From NCBI GenBank assembly GCA_001800905.1, contig MGWH01000002.1, forward strand, positions 682,001-746,000: a stretch of 64,000 nucleotides of DNA, given 5' to 3'. Source of the stretch: Flavobacteria bacterium GWA2_35_26. Its GTDB lineage: Bacteria > Bacteroidota > Bacteroidia > Flavobacteriales > Flavobacteriaceae. The position numbers were made by a program, and so were the translations under genes. This document shows positions 25,430 to 35,893 of the stretch, in pieces (within the stretch, counting starts at the first letter, position 1; each line of letters begins with the position of its first letter). Below the pieces are notes generated by a model. The model was given only the letters and a program-made list of their open reading frames with translations. It had not been told where the DNA came from and ran no database searches.

Positions 25430-26191
25430 TTACTTTACGCTAGCTACTAAATATTCTCTATTCATACGAGCAATGTTTTCTAGTGAAATTCCTTTTGGAC
25501 ACTCCACTTCACAAGCTCCTGTATTCGTACAGTTACCAAAACCTTCTTCGTCCATTTGACGTACCATGTTCAATACACGATTAGTGGCTTCTACTTTACC
25601 TTGAGGCAATAAGGCATATTGAGATACTTTGGCACCTACAAAAAGCATTGCAGAACCATTTTTACAAGTAGCCACACACGCACCACAACCAATACAAGCT
25701 GCAGCTTCAAATGCTTTATCAGCATCGTCTTTAGCAACCGGAGTGGCATTAGCGTCAATTGTATTTCCAGAAGTATTTACAGATACGAAACCACCCGCTT
25801 GTTGGATTCTATCAAAAGCACTTCTGTCTACCACTAAATCTTTGATTACTGGGAACGCTCTACTTCTCCATGGCTCAACAAAGATAGTATCCCCATCCTT
25901 GAACATACGCATGTGCAATTGACAAGTGGTTACCCCTGAATCTGGTCCGTGAGCGCGACCGTTAATGAATAACGAACACATTCCGCAAATTCCTTCACGA
26001 CAGTCGTGGTCAAAAGCGATTGGTTCTGTTCCTTCATTGATTAATTGTTCGTTCAATTGGTCTAACATTTCCAAGAATGAACTCGCTGTAGAAACCTCGT
26101 TTAATTTGTAAGTTTCTAATTGCCCTTTGGCTTTAGAGTCTTTTTGACGCCAAATTTTAAGGGTTATATTGATATTTTTTGCTGAAGACAT
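25430..26191 (-). CDS. sdhB: Succinate dehydrogenase/fumarate reductase iron-sulfur subunit
   Basis: Electron-transfer subunit of complex II. Cys clusters in order: [12 protein letters not shown]...C for [2Fe-2S], [11 protein letters not shown], and [14 protein letters not shown] for the remaining two clusters. 253 residues. It lies 8 bases after sdhA. The direction of the enzyme in vivo (succinate oxidation or fumarate reduction) cannot be told from the sequence. Confidence 0.96.
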   Translation of the reverse strand: MSSAKNINITLKIWRQKDSKAKGQLETYKLNEVSTASSFLEMLDQLNEQLINEGTEPIAFDHDCREGICGMCSLFINGRAHGPDSGVTTCQLHMRMFKDGDTIFVEPWRSRAFPVIKDLVVDRSAFDRIQQAGGFVSVNTSGNTIDANATPVAKDDADKAFEAAACIGCGACVATCKNGSAMLFVGAKVSQYALLPQGKVEATNRVLNMVRQMDEEGFGNCTNTGACEVECPKGISLENIARMNREYLVASVK

Positions 26192-26199
26192 AATTTTAA

Positions 26200-28209
26200 T
26201 TATTTATAATTTCTAGCTGCAATTTTGATAAACTCGTATTTCAATTCTTCTTTATGAAGCTCGGCTTGAGTGATGTCATCACCTTTATATTCCCAAGCAC
26301 TCACAAATGAGAAGTTTTCATCATCACGCAGTGTTTCACCTTCTGCATCTTGATATTCTTCACGGAAGTGACCTCCACAAGATTCATTACGTTGTAAGGC
26401 GTCCATTGCCATCAATTGACCCAAGTCAATAAAGTCAGCCACACGAAGTGCTTTCTCTAACTGTGGATTCAATTCATCAGCACTACCTGGTACATTTACT
26501 TCTTTGTAGAATTCAGCTTTCAATGCTGCAATTTCTTCAATCGCTGCTTTTAATCCTGCTTCATTTCTACCCATACCTACTTTGTTCCACATAATCAATC
26601 CCAAACGTTTGTGGAAATGATCCACTGATTTAGAACCTTTATTATTTAAGAATTGGTTGATGGTCTCTTTAACTCTGTTTTCAGCTTCTGCGAATTCTGG
26701 CAAATCAGTTGAGATTTTTCCAGTACGAATGTCATCTGCTAAATAGTTAGAGATTGTGTATGGCAATACGAAATAACCGTCAGCCAAACCTTGCATCAAA
26801 GCCGAAGCTCCTAAACGGTTGGCTCCGTGATCAGAGAAATTTGCTTCACCTGCTACGAAACAACCTGGAATAGTAGATTGTAAGTTGTAATCTACCCAAA
26901 CTCCACCCATGGTATAGTGAACCGCTGGATAGATTTTCATTGGTGTTTCATATGGATTTTCATCGGTGATTTTTTGGTACATGGTAAACAAGTTACCGTA
27001 CTTTTCTTTCAACCATTCTTTTCCTAAAGTAGTAATTTCTTCTGCTGTTGGATGGTGATTTCCTTTGGCGAAAGCCGCTTGTTTCCCTTTGCTTTGAATC
27101 TCTGAAGAGAAATCCAAATACACCCCTTCATTAGTATCGTTAGCCTCAATTCCTTTGCCTTCGTCACATACTTCTTTGGCAGCTCTTGAAGCCACATCAC
27201 GAGGTACTAAGTTTCCAAATGCAGGATATTTTCTTTCTAAGAAGTAATCTCTTTCTTCTTCAGATAATTGAGTTGGTTTTAATTTTCCAGCGCGAATTGC
27301 TTCGGCGTCTTCTTTTTTCTTTGGTACCCAAATACGTCCTGAGTTACGTAATGACTCTGACATCAAAGTCAATTTGGCTTGGTTTGTCCCGTGAACTGGA
27401 ATACAAGTTGGGTGAATTTGTACAAAACATGGATTAGCAAACAAAGCTCCTTGTTTGTGAACTTTCCAACCTGCTGTAACGTTACTTCCCATTGCATTGG
27501 TAGAAAGGAAATAAACGTTTCCATATCCTCCTGAAGCAATAACTACCGCGTGAGCAGAATGTCTTTCAATTGCTCCTGTAACCAAGTTACGAGCGATAAT
27601 TCCACGAGCCTTTCCGTCTACCTTTACCAAATCTAACATTTCGTGACGATTGAACATTTCAATTCGCCCTAAACCGATTTGTCTTGACAAAGCCGAATAT
27701 GCTCCTAATAATAACTGTTGACCTGTTTGACCAGCAGCATAAAAAGTTCGTTGTACTTGTGTTCCTCCAAAAGAACGGTTGTCCAACATTCCGCCATAAT
27801 CTCTAGCGAAAGGAACTCCCTGAGCCACACATTGGTCAATAATATTTCCAGATACTTCAGCTAAACGATGAACGTTAGCTTCACGAGCTCTGTAATCTCC
27901 ACCTTTAATAGTGTCATAAAATAATCTGTACGTACTATCACCATCGTTTTGATAGTTTTTAGCTGCGTTAATTCCTCCTTGTGCAGCAATAGAGTGCGCA
28001 CGACGCGGAGAATCTTGGAAACAAAATGCTTTTACATTGTACCCCATTTCTGCAAGTGAAGCAGCCGCAGAAGAACCCGCTAAACCAGTTCCTACAACAA
28101 TAATGTCGATTTTAGGTCTATTGTTTGGCGCAACTAATTTTAAGTGGTCTTTGTAATCAGTCCATTTCTGTGAAATGTGACCTTCTGGTATTTTAGAATC
28201 TAACTTCAT
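26200..28209 (-). CDS. sdhA: Succinate dehydrogenase/fumarate reductase flavoprotein subunit
   Basis: Catalytic subunit of complex II with covalently bound FAD. The dinucleotide fold is [35 protein letters not shown] holds the His that links [12 protein letters not shown] and [21 protein letters not shown] are active-site and FAD-binding segments. 669 residues, the longer type usual in Bacteroidota. Middle gene of sdhCAB, 18 bases after sdhC. Confidence 0.97.
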   Translation of the reverse strand: MKLDSKIPEGHISQKWTDYKDHLKLVAPNNRPKIDIIVVGTGLAGSSAAASLAEMGYNVKAFCFQDSPRRAHSIAAQGGINAAKNYQNDGDSTYRLFYDTIKGGDYRAREANVHRLAEVSGNIIDQCVAQGVPFARDYGGMLDNRSFGGTQVQRTFYAAGQTGQQLLLGAYSALSRQIGLGRIEMFNRHEMLDLVKVDGKARGIIARNLVTGAIERHSAHAVVIASGGYGNVYFLSTNAMGSNVTAGWKVHKQGALFANPCFVQIHPTCIPVHGTNQAKLTLMSESLRNSGRIWVPKKKEDAEAIRAGKLKPTQLSEEERDYFLERKYPAFGNLVPRDVASRAAKEVCDEGKGIEANDTNEGVYLDFSSEIQSKGKQAAFAKGNHHPTAEEITTLGKEWLKEKYGNLFTMYQKITDENPYETPMKIYPAVHYTMGGVWVDYNLQSTIPGCFVAGEANFSDHGANRLGASALMQGLADGYFVLPYTISNYLADDIRTGKISTDLPEFAEAENRVKETINQFLNNKGSKSVDHFHKRLGLIMWNKVGMGRNEAGLKAAIEEIAALKAEFYKEVNVPGSADELNPQLEKALRVADFIDLGQLMAMDALQRNESCGGHFREEYQDAEGETLRDDENFSFVSAWEYKGDDITQAELHKEELKYEFIKIAARNYK

Positions 28210-28227
28210 AATATGTTCTGATGTTGA

Positions 28228-29055
28228 TTATTTTAAGAAAAAGTGAATGTAAACTGGAATAATGGCAAATAATAACGGAACAATAATTGCAAATGCAGTT
28301 CCGAATTTTTTGATTATTGGTGTGTATTTTGGATTGCTCAATCCTAACGATTGAAAAGCACTTTGGAATCCGTGTAATAAATGGAATGCTAAAGTAAACA
28401 TGGCCAAAACGTATAAAATAGTTGCGATCAATCCCGTTTTTGGATCTTTGAAAAAGGCAACGGTAATTTTGTGCAAATCTTTGTATCCTTCTTTAATTTT
28501 AACATTGGCAGCAGCATCAAAGAATTCGGTTCTGTTTTCAATTTTAATAGCTTTTTGATCTACTTGAGCTTTTGGAAGATACCCACCATCTGTAGTCAAG
28601 TAATACTCTTGCTCTTGACCTTGTAGGCCTATTGTAACCGTTTGCAATGGCATGTTTTTGTCAAAATGCATTACAGCCCAGAAGTTCACCATATGTGTTA
28701 CAATAAAAACCAAAATTACAGTTCCTAGAACAGCCATGTTTCTTGAAGAAAAAGAACTTGAAGAACCATCTGTTTTGGCATAACCAATAGGTCTTGCTTT
28801 TCTGTTTTGAACAGTTAATAAAATTCCATCAATAGCATGGAATAAAATAGAAATGTAAGTAACGTAAGATAAAATTTTTACGGCTGGGTTAGTCGTCATG
28901 AACAATGCATACTGATTGAAATGTAACGCATCGCTAAAAATTAATTGAAGATTCCCTGCTAAATGCCCCGACAGGAACAAACATAAAAATAAACCTGTAA
29001 AAGACATCCAATATTTCTTTGCAAGAGATGACTTTAGAATTGCAGATTTTGCCAT
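28228..29055 (-). CDS. sdhC: Succinate dehydrogenase cytochrome b subunit
   Basis: Single-polypeptide membrane anchor of complex II (275 residues) with about five hydrophobic helices and haem-ligand His candidates in FLSGHLAGN, LFHAIDGILL, VTHMVNFW and AFHLLHGFQS, the di-haem type B arrangement. It reduces or oxidises (mena)quinone. First gene of the operon, with a strong promoter match upstream. Confidence 0.95.
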   Translation of the reverse strand: MAKSAILKSSLAKKYWMSFTGLFLCLFLSGHLAGNLQLIFSDALHFNQYALFMTTNPAVKILSYVTYISILFHAIDGILLTVQNRKARPIGYAKTDGSSSSFSSRNMAVLGTVILVFIVTHMVNFWAVMHFDKNMPLQTVTIGLQGQEQEYYLTTDGGYLPKAQVDQKAIKIENRTEFFDAAANVKIKEGYKDLHKITVAFFKDPKTGLIATILYVLAMFTLAFHLLHGFQSAFQSLGLSNPKYTPIIKKFGTAFAIIVPLLFAIIPVYIHFFLK

Positions 29056-29089
29056 AATAATTTGAATAAATTTTTATTAAATAGTGTTA

Positions 29090-29120
29090 CAAAAATAGGA
29101 GAAATCCAATTCAACTACAA
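29090..29120 (-). promoter_or_regulatory. Promoter of sdhCAB (-33 TTG, -7 TATTTTTG)
   Basis: On the minus strand TTG (29118-29120), 20-base spacer, then TATTTTTG (29090-29097). Both boxes and the spacing fit the Bacteroidota housekeeping promoter. Leader about 30 bases. Confidence 0.7.
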
Positions 29121-29356
29121 CCTTTTCGTTGTTATTTATAATGATTTTAAAGTGTTTTATTAAAAACCTTAATAATTCAATAATAATCAGGGCTTGAAAC
29201 CAAATTTGATTAAACATTTCCTAATAAAAACAAAATCGAAAATCCGTATTTATCAGCAACCAAAATCCTATAAAATTATTGAATTACTATTTTTTATTTG
29301 GATTTATTCTACATTCCGTAAAAATCAAAAAATGACGAATTATAAAAGCCTAAAAC

Positions 29357-29394
29357 AATTGGTATTCGAATAGCGAATTTTAATTTTACCAATT
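29357..29394. promoter_or_regulatory. Inverted repeat just upstream of the HMG-CoA synthase gene
   Basis: AATTGGTA (29357-29364) and TACCAATT (29387-29394) with an inner ATTCG/CGAAT pair. It ends 13 bases before the ATG. It could be an operator or a leader hairpin covering the translation start. The rest of 29121-29356 shows nothing I can identify. Confidence 0.45.
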
Positions 29395-29407
29395 CAAAAT
29401 AAAAAGA

Positions 29408-30769
29408 ATGAAAACAGGAATAGACGCTATTGCTTTTGACGTTGCTCAACTGCATTTACCTATAAAAACATTAGCAAATGCCCGAAATATTGAACCCGAA
29501 AAGTTAGAAAAAGGGTTGGGTTTGATTAAAATGACCTTGCCCGATGTTCACCAAGACACGGTTGTTTTTGGTGCCAATGCCTTGACCAAACTAATAGTAG
29601 ACAACCAAATTGACCTGAACGAAATTGCTAGAATATATGTTGGTACCGAAAGTGCCATCGATAGCTCAAAACCCATTAGCTCGTTTTTAATTGCTTTACT
29701 AGAACAAAAATTCGGAGAAGGCATTTTAGCTGAATGTGATGTGGTCGATTTTACTTTTGCTTGTATTGGAGGAGTAGATGCATTGCAAAACTGTTTGGAC
29801 TTTGTACGACTTAATCCGACAAAAAAAGCCGTTGTTGTTACCACTGATTTTGCCAAATACGATTTGAATTCGACCGGAGAATACACCCAAGGTGCAGGAG
29901 CCTTAGCGATGTTAGTGGCAGCCAATCCTAAAATAATTGCTTTCGAAAACGAATGGGCGACCAGTACCAAAGGCGTTTTTGATTTCTTCAAACCCTACCG
30001 AACGATTTCAAAAGAAGCCATAACTGGAAGTAACGAAAACAATGCTTGGTTTGACAATTTAGAAGCTAAAATTGAAATCCACAAAGACCAACCCGTTTTT
30101 GATGGGCAATATTCCAATCAATGTTATATGGATCGTACGCGCAATGCCTACTTTGCATTCAAAAAACTACTAAACACTACAGAAACTCTATACACTACTT
30201 GGGAAAGCATCATCATGCATTTGCCGTATTCATTTCAAGGGCGCCGCATGCTATCTGAAATTTATGCGCTTGACGCGGTAAACCCAATTATTTCAGGAAA
30301 TGAATCTCCTGCCGACTATCAAAACAAATTGAAAGAGGTAAGCAAATCAGAGGAATACCGTTCATTTGTAAACCAAAAATTACAGCCTGCAGAGATTGCA
30401 TCTTCATTAATTGGTAATTTATACACGGGATCCATTTTTATGGGATTTCTGTCTACTTTAGCCCATTTTGCCAAGACAAAAAAGGATATTTCTGGAAAGA
30501 ACTTTGGATTCTTGGCCTATGGAAGTGGCTCTAAATCGAAAGTGTTTGAAGGTACCATTCAAGCTGATTGGGAATTGGCTGTAGCCAAAGCACAACTGTT
30601 TGAAACATTAGAACAAAGTCATGAAATTGATTTTACTACTTACGAAAAATTGCATAAAAAAGAGCAGAAACAAAGTGTGAAGACTCCTAAGAGCGAATGG
30701 GTATTAGACCGTGTTGAAAATGAAAATCCAAATCTAATTGGTGCTAGATATTACAAATGGATTGATTAG
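29408..30769 (+). CDS. Hydroxymethylglutaryl-CoA synthase family protein
   Basis: 453 residues, thiolase-fold enzyme condensing acetyl-CoA with acetoacetyl-CoA in the mevalonate pathway. The catalytic Cys is in DFTFACIGGVDAL (about residue 120). The start MKTGIDAIAFDVAQLHLPI is typical of bacterial HMG-CoA synthases. IIMHLPYSFQGRRM holds the conserved His, and FGFLAYGSGSKSKVFEG is the C-terminal glycine loop. Related polyketide beta-branching synthases are less likely, as no PKS genes are near. The aminopeptidase gene follows after 28 bases. Confidence 0.9.
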   Translation: MKTGIDAIAFDVAQLHLPIKTLANARNIEPEKLEKGLGLIKMTLPDVHQDTVVFGANALTKLIVDNQIDLNEIARIYVGTESAIDSSKPISSFLIALLEQKFGEGILAECDVVDFTFACIGGVDALQNCLDFVRLNPTKKAVVVTTDFAKYDLNSTGEYTQGAGALAMLVAANPKIIAFENEWATSTKGVFDFFKPYRTISKEAITGSNENNAWFDNLEAKIEIHKDQPVFDGQYSNQCYMDRTRNAYFAFKKLLNTTETLYTTWESIIMHLPYSFQGRRMLSEIYALDAVNPIISGNESPADYQNKLKEVSKSEEYRSFVNQKLQPAEIASSLIGNLYTGSIFMGFLSTLAHFAKTKKDISGKNFGFLAYGSGSKSKVFEGTIQADWELAVAKAQLFETLEQSHEIDFTTYEKLHKKEQKQSVKTPKSEWVLDRVENENPNLIGARYYKWID

Positions 30770-30774
30770 ATTTG
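30767..30774 (+). promoter_or_regulatory. Predicted -7 box TAGATTTG for aminopeptidase P
   Basis: Exact TAnnTTTG overlapping the TAG stop of the HMG-CoA synthase gene, 23 bases before the next ATG. Confidence 0.5.
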
Positions 30775-30797
30775 TATTCTAATAAATTCTAATTCGT

Positions 30798-32090
30798 ATG
30801 AAATACCATCCAATAGACCGCAATTTATTTATAAAAAACCGCGCTAAATTCACGGCTCAAATGAAGCCAAAAAGTGTAGCCGTTTTTAACTCGAATGATA
30901 TTTACCCTATCAGTGCCGATAGCACCATGCCTTTTGCACAACACCGCGACATCTTTTATTTAAGTGGTGTAGATCAAGAAGAAAGTATTTTATTGCTTTT
31001 TCCAGATGCGCCTTACGAACATCAAAGAGAGATGCTTTTTTTGAGAGAAACCAATGATCACATTGCCGTTTGGGAAGGTGAAAAATTGACTAAAGAACGC
31101 GCTTTTGAAGTGTCTGGAATTAAAACGGTGTATTGGTTAACCGAATTTGAAAAAGTGTTGTTTGAATTAATGACTCATTCGGAAACGATCTACATCAATA
31201 CCAACGAACACTATCGTGCCACAGTAGAAACGGAAACTCGTGAAGCCCGTTTTGTAAAATGGTGGAAAGAAAAGTATCCTGCCCATGCCGTGGCTAAAAG
31301 CAATCCAATATTGCAACGTTTACGTTCGGTGAAAGAAAACGTAGAATTGGAGTTAATCCAAAAAGCCTGCGATATTACTGAAAAAGGATTTAGAAGAGTC
31401 TTGTCTTTTGTTCAGCCCGAAGTTGCTGAATATGAAATCGAAGCCGAATTTGCTCATGAATTTCTTCGCAATCGTTCCAAAGGTTTTGCCTATACTCCCA
31501 TTATCGCATCGGGAAATAATGCCAATGTATTACACTATATTGAAAACAATCAAGTCTGTAAAGCAGGCGATTTAATTTTGCTAGACGTAGCAGCTGAATA
31601 TGCAAACTATTCAAGTGATATGACTAGAACGATTCCGGTTTCGGGACGTTTTACTGAAAGACAAAAAGCAGTCTATAATGCCGTTTTACGCGTAAAAAAC
31701 GAAGCAACACAAATGCTAACTCCAGGAACCTTATGGAAACAATATCATGTTGAAGTTGGCAAAGTAATGACTTCTGAATTAATAGGTTTAGGTTTAATTG
31801 ACAAAGCCGATGTGCAAAATGAAAACCCGGATTGGCCTGCCTATAAAAAATATTTTATGCACGGCACTTCGCACCACATGGGATTAGACACTCACGATTA
31901 CGGAATTTTGACTGAGCCAATGCAAGCTAATATGGTCTTTACTGTAGAGCCTGGTATTTATATTCCGGCAGAAGGTTTTGGTATCCGTTTGGAAGATAAT
32001 GTGGTCATTCAAGAAAAAGGAACTCCTTTCAACCTGATGCGCAACATTCCAATTGAAGTAGAGGAAATCGAAAGTTTAATGAATGCCTAA
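30798..32090 (+). CDS. pepP: Aminopeptidase P family metallopeptidase
   Basis: 430 residues; removes N-terminal residues preceding proline. There is an N-terminal creatinase-like domain (about 1-170), then a pita-bread catalytic domain. Metal ligands are in LLDVAAEYANYSSDMTRT (two Asp), HGTSHHMGLDTHD (His) and FTVEPGIYIP plus GIRLEDNVVI (two Glu). Cytoplasmic. A terminator with a GAAA loop follows. Confidence 0.93.
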   Translation: MKYHPIDRNLFIKNRAKFTAQMKPKSVAVFNSNDIYPISADSTMPFAQHRDIFYLSGVDQEESILLLFPDAPYEHQREMLFLRETNDHIAVWEGEKLTKERAFEVSGIKTVYWLTEFEKVLFELMTHSETIYINTNEHYRATVETETREARFVKWWKEKYPAHAVAKSNPILQRLRSVKENVELELIQKACDITEKGFRRVLSFVQPEVAEYEIEAEFAHEFLRNRSKGFAYTPIIASGNNANVLHYIENNQVCKAGDLILLDVAAEYANYSSDMTRTIPVSGRFTERQKAVYNAVLRVKNEATQMLTPGTLWKQYHVEVGKVMTSELIGLGLIDKADVQNENPDWPAYKKYFMHGTSHHMGLDTHDYGILTEPMQANMVFTVEPGIYIPAEGFGIRLEDNVVIQEKGTPFNLMRNIPIEVEEIESLMNA

Positions 32091-32104
32091 TTAGAAAAAA
32101 GATA

Positions 32105-32139
32105 GAAAAAACGGTTTGCGAAAGTAAGCCGTTTTTTTA
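32105..32139 (+). terminator. Terminator after pepP
   Basis: Stem AAAAACGGTTTGC / GTAAGCCGTTTTT (G-T wobbles) closed by a GAAA tetraloop, then a T-tract. Confidence 0.8.
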
Positions 32140-32266
32140 TTATCAATTGTCAAGCTGTCCCCAAGCGTCGGGATATATCAGTTTTCTAAATGAATGAAGT
32201 TTCTGAAAAAAGTTCAGAATGACAAGATGTATTCAAAAATTCTTTGCGCTCTTTGTGTTTATAATT

Positions 32267-32274
32267 TACCTTTG
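32267..32274 (+). promoter_or_regulatory. Predicted -7 box TACCTTTG, 5 bases before an ATG
   Basis: Exact TAnnTTTG. The ATG at 32280 is where transcription would start, so the hydrolase mRNA is predicted to be leaderless. Confidence 0.6.
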
Positions 32275-32279
32275 CGACC

Positions 32280-33068
32280 ATGAAAACAACCCATTTCAAA
32301 AACACCTCCATCAGCTACACCGACCAAGGCAAAGGAACGGCTATTGTGTTATTGCATGGTTTTTTGGAAAACAAAAAAATGTGGGATGCTTTTATCCCAG
32401 AATGGAGCAAAAAATTCCGAATTATCACAATTGATTTATTGGGACATGGCGAAACGGGATGTATGGGTTATGTGCATTCCATGGAAAACAATGCCGATGT
32501 AGTTCACGAAGTACTTGCTGAATTGCGCCTTCGAAAAGCAATACTCGTTGGGCATTCTATGGGTGGTTATGTCGCTTTGGCTTTCGCCGAATTGTACCCA
32601 GATGTAGTCAAAGGGTTGGTACTATTAAATTCCACTTCCAGAGCAGATAGCGAAGAACGCAAAACCAATCGTGATCGTGCCATCAAAGCCGTAAAACAAT
32701 CGTTTCAAAATTTCATTTGCTTATCCATCTCCAATTTGTTTAGCGAAGAGAATAGAGAGCGTCTTTCCGAATCTATTGAAAATGTAAAAAAAGAAGCGCT
32801 GAAAACTCCTTTGCAAGGAATTGTTGCCTCGTTAGAAGGAATGAAAATTCGAATTGACAGAGAAGTTTTATTGCATTTAACCCCTTATCCTAAACTATTA
32901 GTGTTAGGCAAAAAAGATCCTGTTTTAAACTACGAAGAAACCAAAGAACAAATTGAAGACACACAAGTGCAATTGCTTAGTTATCCTGACGGGCATATGT
33001 CGCACATTGAAAATCAAGATGCATTGCGAATTGAATTATTGCAGTTTTTTAAGGCGGTGAAATCTTAA
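32280..33068 (+). CDS. Alpha/beta-fold hydrolase
   Basis: 262 residues. Nucleophile elbow VGHSMGGYVAL (Ser near residue 94); oxyanion segment LLHGFLENKKMW; acid Asp likely in LGKKDPVL; catalytic His in DGHMSHIEN. The substrate cannot be assigned; esterase or C-C hydrolase are both possible. No signal peptide. Its stop overlaps the convergent addB-like gene by 4 bases. Confidence 0.9.
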   Translation: MKTTHFKNTSISYTDQGKGTAIVLLHGFLENKKMWDAFIPEWSKKFRIITIDLLGHGETGCMGYVHSMENNADVVHEVLAELRLRKAILVGHSMGGYVALAFAELYPDVVKGLVLLNSTSRADSEERKTNRDRAIKAVKQSFQNFICLSISNLFSEENRERLSESIENVKKEALKTPLQGIVASLEGMKIRIDREVLLHLTPYPKLLVLGKKDPVLNYEETKEQIEDTQVQLLSYPDGHMSHIENQDALRIELLQFFKAVKS

Positions 33069-35830
33069 TTTATTTTTTCTATAAACGGAATTGTTTCGTC
33101 CAAAATTTCTGAAAGTAAGAGGACAATTTGTTCCAAATAATTAGTTAGAATTTCTTCCTCTATATTTTTAGTTTCTTCCTTTCCTGACTTAAAATTGAAC
33201 GGTAAAAATCCTTCTTTTAGGTTTTTAAAGGAGATGATTCCAGCTTCAATTGGTACTCCTCTTGCTTCTTTTTCAAACATAAAGGCATAAGCCAATACCT
33301 GGATAATTTTCTCGTTTTTAATATCGAGCGTCAAATCCTCCCAACTGCGTAAAGTGACCGTTGCTTTCTCTACTTTTCCTGTTTTATAATCGATAATTCG
33401 AATGGTGCCGTTACGATTTTCGATTCGGTCAACATTTCCTTTTATCAAAACTGGAAAAGGTAATTTAGGATGTTCTAAAAGACGTTCATACGTTTGTTCC
33501 AAGGCAATAATTTGGATTTTGTCCCCCGCTTTAAGATTTTCTAACTCGACTTTTAGGAAGTTAGAAACATTCCGTTTAGCGACTTCAAAAGCTAATAAAT
33601 TCCGCCCTTTTTTGATTTCACCTTCTTTGTAAACCAATTTGAATTGTTTCAATACTTCGGCATCAATTTGTTTGAAGCATTGTTGTAGGTCCGACTCAGA
33701 AATCAATCTTCCAATAAAAGGCTCGTAAAGCGTTTTTAAAGTTTCGTGTATAATGGTTCCAAGCGTATTCAAGGCAATGCTTTCTTCTACCTCTTCCACT
33801 TCGCGAATACGCAGTATTTTTTGAAAATAAAAATCTATTGGATTCCGAATGTATTTGGTCAATGCCGAAGGAGAAAAACCTTGCAATGCAATCTCTTTCA
33901 ATCGTGACATCACCGGTGAAGATTTTGGCACTTCCATTGGAATATAGGCGGTGTCAGGCAAAACCGCGTTGTAAATTTCTTGCGTCAAAGTATGTTTGGG
34001 TTGTCTTTCAACATCGAGCTGGGTAATGAATCTACTTTTTTCGCCAGCATCCAAGCCTTCGCTTTCAGTGTTATACAACAAATAAATATTGGTAGCTCGT
34101 TGTAGTAAGTGGTAAAAGTGATAAGTATAAATGGCATCTTTTTCTTTGAAAGTAGGTAACCCTAACTCGCGTTTCACATCATACGGTATAAATGAATTCG
34201 ACGATTTCCCCGCAGGAAATTTGCCTTCATTCATAGAAGTGACAATTACGGTATCAAAATCCAAAACCCTACTTTCTAATACACCCATAATTTGTAAGCC
34301 ATTCAAAGGTTCTCCTTCAAAAGAAACTTCGGCCAAATCAATCACCTGCTTGTAAATAGCATACAAGGTTTCAATTTTATCAATATGTTGGTGTTTTGAA
34401 TAGTAGGTGATCAATTTATTAATCACCTTGAAAATAGCAAAAACAAACGCCTTTGTTATTTTTTCCTCTTCATTATCATTACTCAAATTATTTTTTAACG
34501 TCTCAATTAAATTAATAATTGTTTCTAAAACAGGCACTGCACCTGTTTCCCATTTTTTGAAAAGCAACAAGAATAATTCGCTAGGATTGGGGTTTAAATC
34601 CAATAATTTTTGGTGGGTTATGAAAGTATAATTATTGGCATTAATGAGGAGCGCTAATTCTCTAGTTTTGGCATAAGGCTCTATTAACGGATGGGTCAAA
34701 ATATCCAAAACCTCTTTGTAATACAACACATATCCCTTGTTGTTTCTTGATAAGGAATTGGTGTGCATTTTAAATAATTTGGCTACCAAAATCTGGGCTG
34801 GGTTATTCTTAGCCGAATACCCCATGGTTATGTTCAAAGCGCCCACCGAAGCCGGCAACGAATACAACAAAGGAACCAGCAAGCTTTCTTCGCCTAAAAC
34901 AACCGCTACTTTATCTAAGGATTTTTCAGGATGATTTTGAATAGTTTGTTCCAATATACTTCCTGCAATTTTGGCTTGTCCCACTGACTTTGGGGTACCA
35001 ATAACTTGAATATTCTTTGTTGCTGAAAAATCATCTACAATCCACTCAAAAGGATGCGTTTTGTAGTATTTCCAATTTTCCTTGAAGCGGCGTAAAAAGA
35101 GGCCCGCATCATGATATGGATCGTTGAGAAAAGTTTGATCTGCATCCCAATATATTTTGGCTTGACCAACAGATAGAAGCTCTTGAACAATTTTTTCTTC
35201 AGCAGCATTTAAGGCATTAAACCCTGCAAAGACAAATTGTTTATTGGGAACCGTATTTAAAAAATGAATTAAATTTTGAACTGCTTCTCTATAAATTAAG
35301 CCTTGATAACCGACGCCTTTAGCTAGTAAATGATCGTATAATGATTGGTAATAGTTAGGTAACAACTTCCAAAAATCAATATAGTTTTCAAGTAATTGAG
35401 TTTTGTCTTCGACTTCAATTCCCCACTTTTTAATATCCTCAATGTCTTTTAAATAAGACAGCACATGTGAAGGTTCTAATAAATACCGATCAATTTCATT
35501 AAAATCTTGTAATAGAGTTTTGGCCCAATTGGCAAACAATTCAAATGATTGTTGTTGAGCGGTTGGTGTAATTGACAAATAAACTTCATAAAATTCAAAC
35601 AATTGCTCTATTGCGTCTACAGATCGGATTCCGGCTATATGTTGAACAAAATCTTCAATACTAATTATTTCAGGAGCAAGTACAGTTTGACTCAACTGAT
35701 TTTTAATAGCTTCTATTAAAAAAACCTTAGCTCTTTTATTGGGTAGAATAATAACTGTATCTGATAATTGATCAGAATGGTTATCCATTAGTAGCTTAGC
35801 AATTTTATTTAAAAAAGAAGTGTTTGTCAT
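33065..35830 (-). CDS. AddB-like helicase/PD-(D/E)XK nuclease family protein
   Basis: 921 residues. The N-terminus has an inactivated helicase-like region (DTVIILPNKRAKVFLIEAI). The middle has VLDFDTVIVTSMNEGKFP. The C-terminal nuclease core is visible as DRIENRNGTIRIIDYKTGKV, with the Asp and D-Y-K residues of a RecB-type nuclease. It is thought to pair with the AddA/RecB-like protein at 38348-41497 in double-strand-break end resection. The cysteine cluster of Firmicutes AddB is not evident. The two partners are separated by two barrel genes. Confidence 0.85.
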   Translation of the reverse strand: MTNTSFLNKIAKLLMDNHSDQLSDTVIILPNKRAKVFLIEAIKNQLSQTVLAPEIISIEDFVQHIAGIRSVDAIEQLFEFYEVYLSITPTAQQQSFELFANWAKTLLQDFNEIDRYLLEPSHVLSYLKDIEDIKKWGIEVEDKTQLLENYIDFWKLLPNYYQSLYDHLLAKGVGYQGLIYREAVQNLIHFLNTVPNKQFVFAGFNALNAAEEKIVQELLSVGQAKIYWDADQTFLNDPYHDAGLFLRRFKENWKYYKTHPFEWIVDDFSATKNIQVIGTPKSVGQAKIAGSILEQTIQNHPEKSLDKVAVVLGEESLLVPLLYSLPASVGALNITMGYSAKNNPAQILVAKLFKMHTNSLSRNNKGYVLYYKEVLDILTHPLIEPYAKTRELALLINANNYTFITHQKLLDLNPNPSELFLLLFKKWETGAVPVLETIINLIETLKNNLSNDNEEEKITKAFVFAIFKVINKLITYYSKHQHIDKIETLYAIYKQVIDLAEVSFEGEPLNGLQIMGVLESRVLDFDTVIVTSMNEGKFPAGKSSNSFIPYDVKRELGLPTFKEKDAIYTYHFYHLLQRATNIYLLYNTESEGLDAGEKSRFITQLDVERQPKHTLTQEIYNAVLPDTAYIPMEVPKSSPVMSRLKEIALQGFSPSALTKYIRNPIDFYFQKILRIREVEEVEESIALNTLGTIIHETLKTLYEPFIGRLISESDLQQCFKQIDAEVLKQFKLVYKEGEIKKGRNLLAFEVAKRNVSNFLKVELENLKAGDKIQIIALEQTYERLLEHPKLPFPVLIKGNVDRIENRNGTIRIIDYKTGKVEKATVTLRSWEDLTLDIKNEKIIQVLAYAFMFEKEARGVPIEAGIISFKNLKEGFLPFNFKSGKEETKNIEEEILTNYLEQIVLLLSEILDETIPFIEKIN

Positions 35831-35839
35831 TCTATAAAA

Positions 35840-35872
35840 ATAAAAAAACGCCCTGATAAATCAGGGCGTTTT
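35840..35872 (-). terminator. Terminator after the OmpA-family gene
   Basis: Stem AAACGCCCTGAT / ATCAGGGCGTTT. The plus-strand A-tract on the left gives U-run on minus. It isolates the addB-like gene from the barrel gene upstream. Confidence 0.85.
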
Positions 35873-35893
35873 CTAAAAAATATTTAAGGTGTA

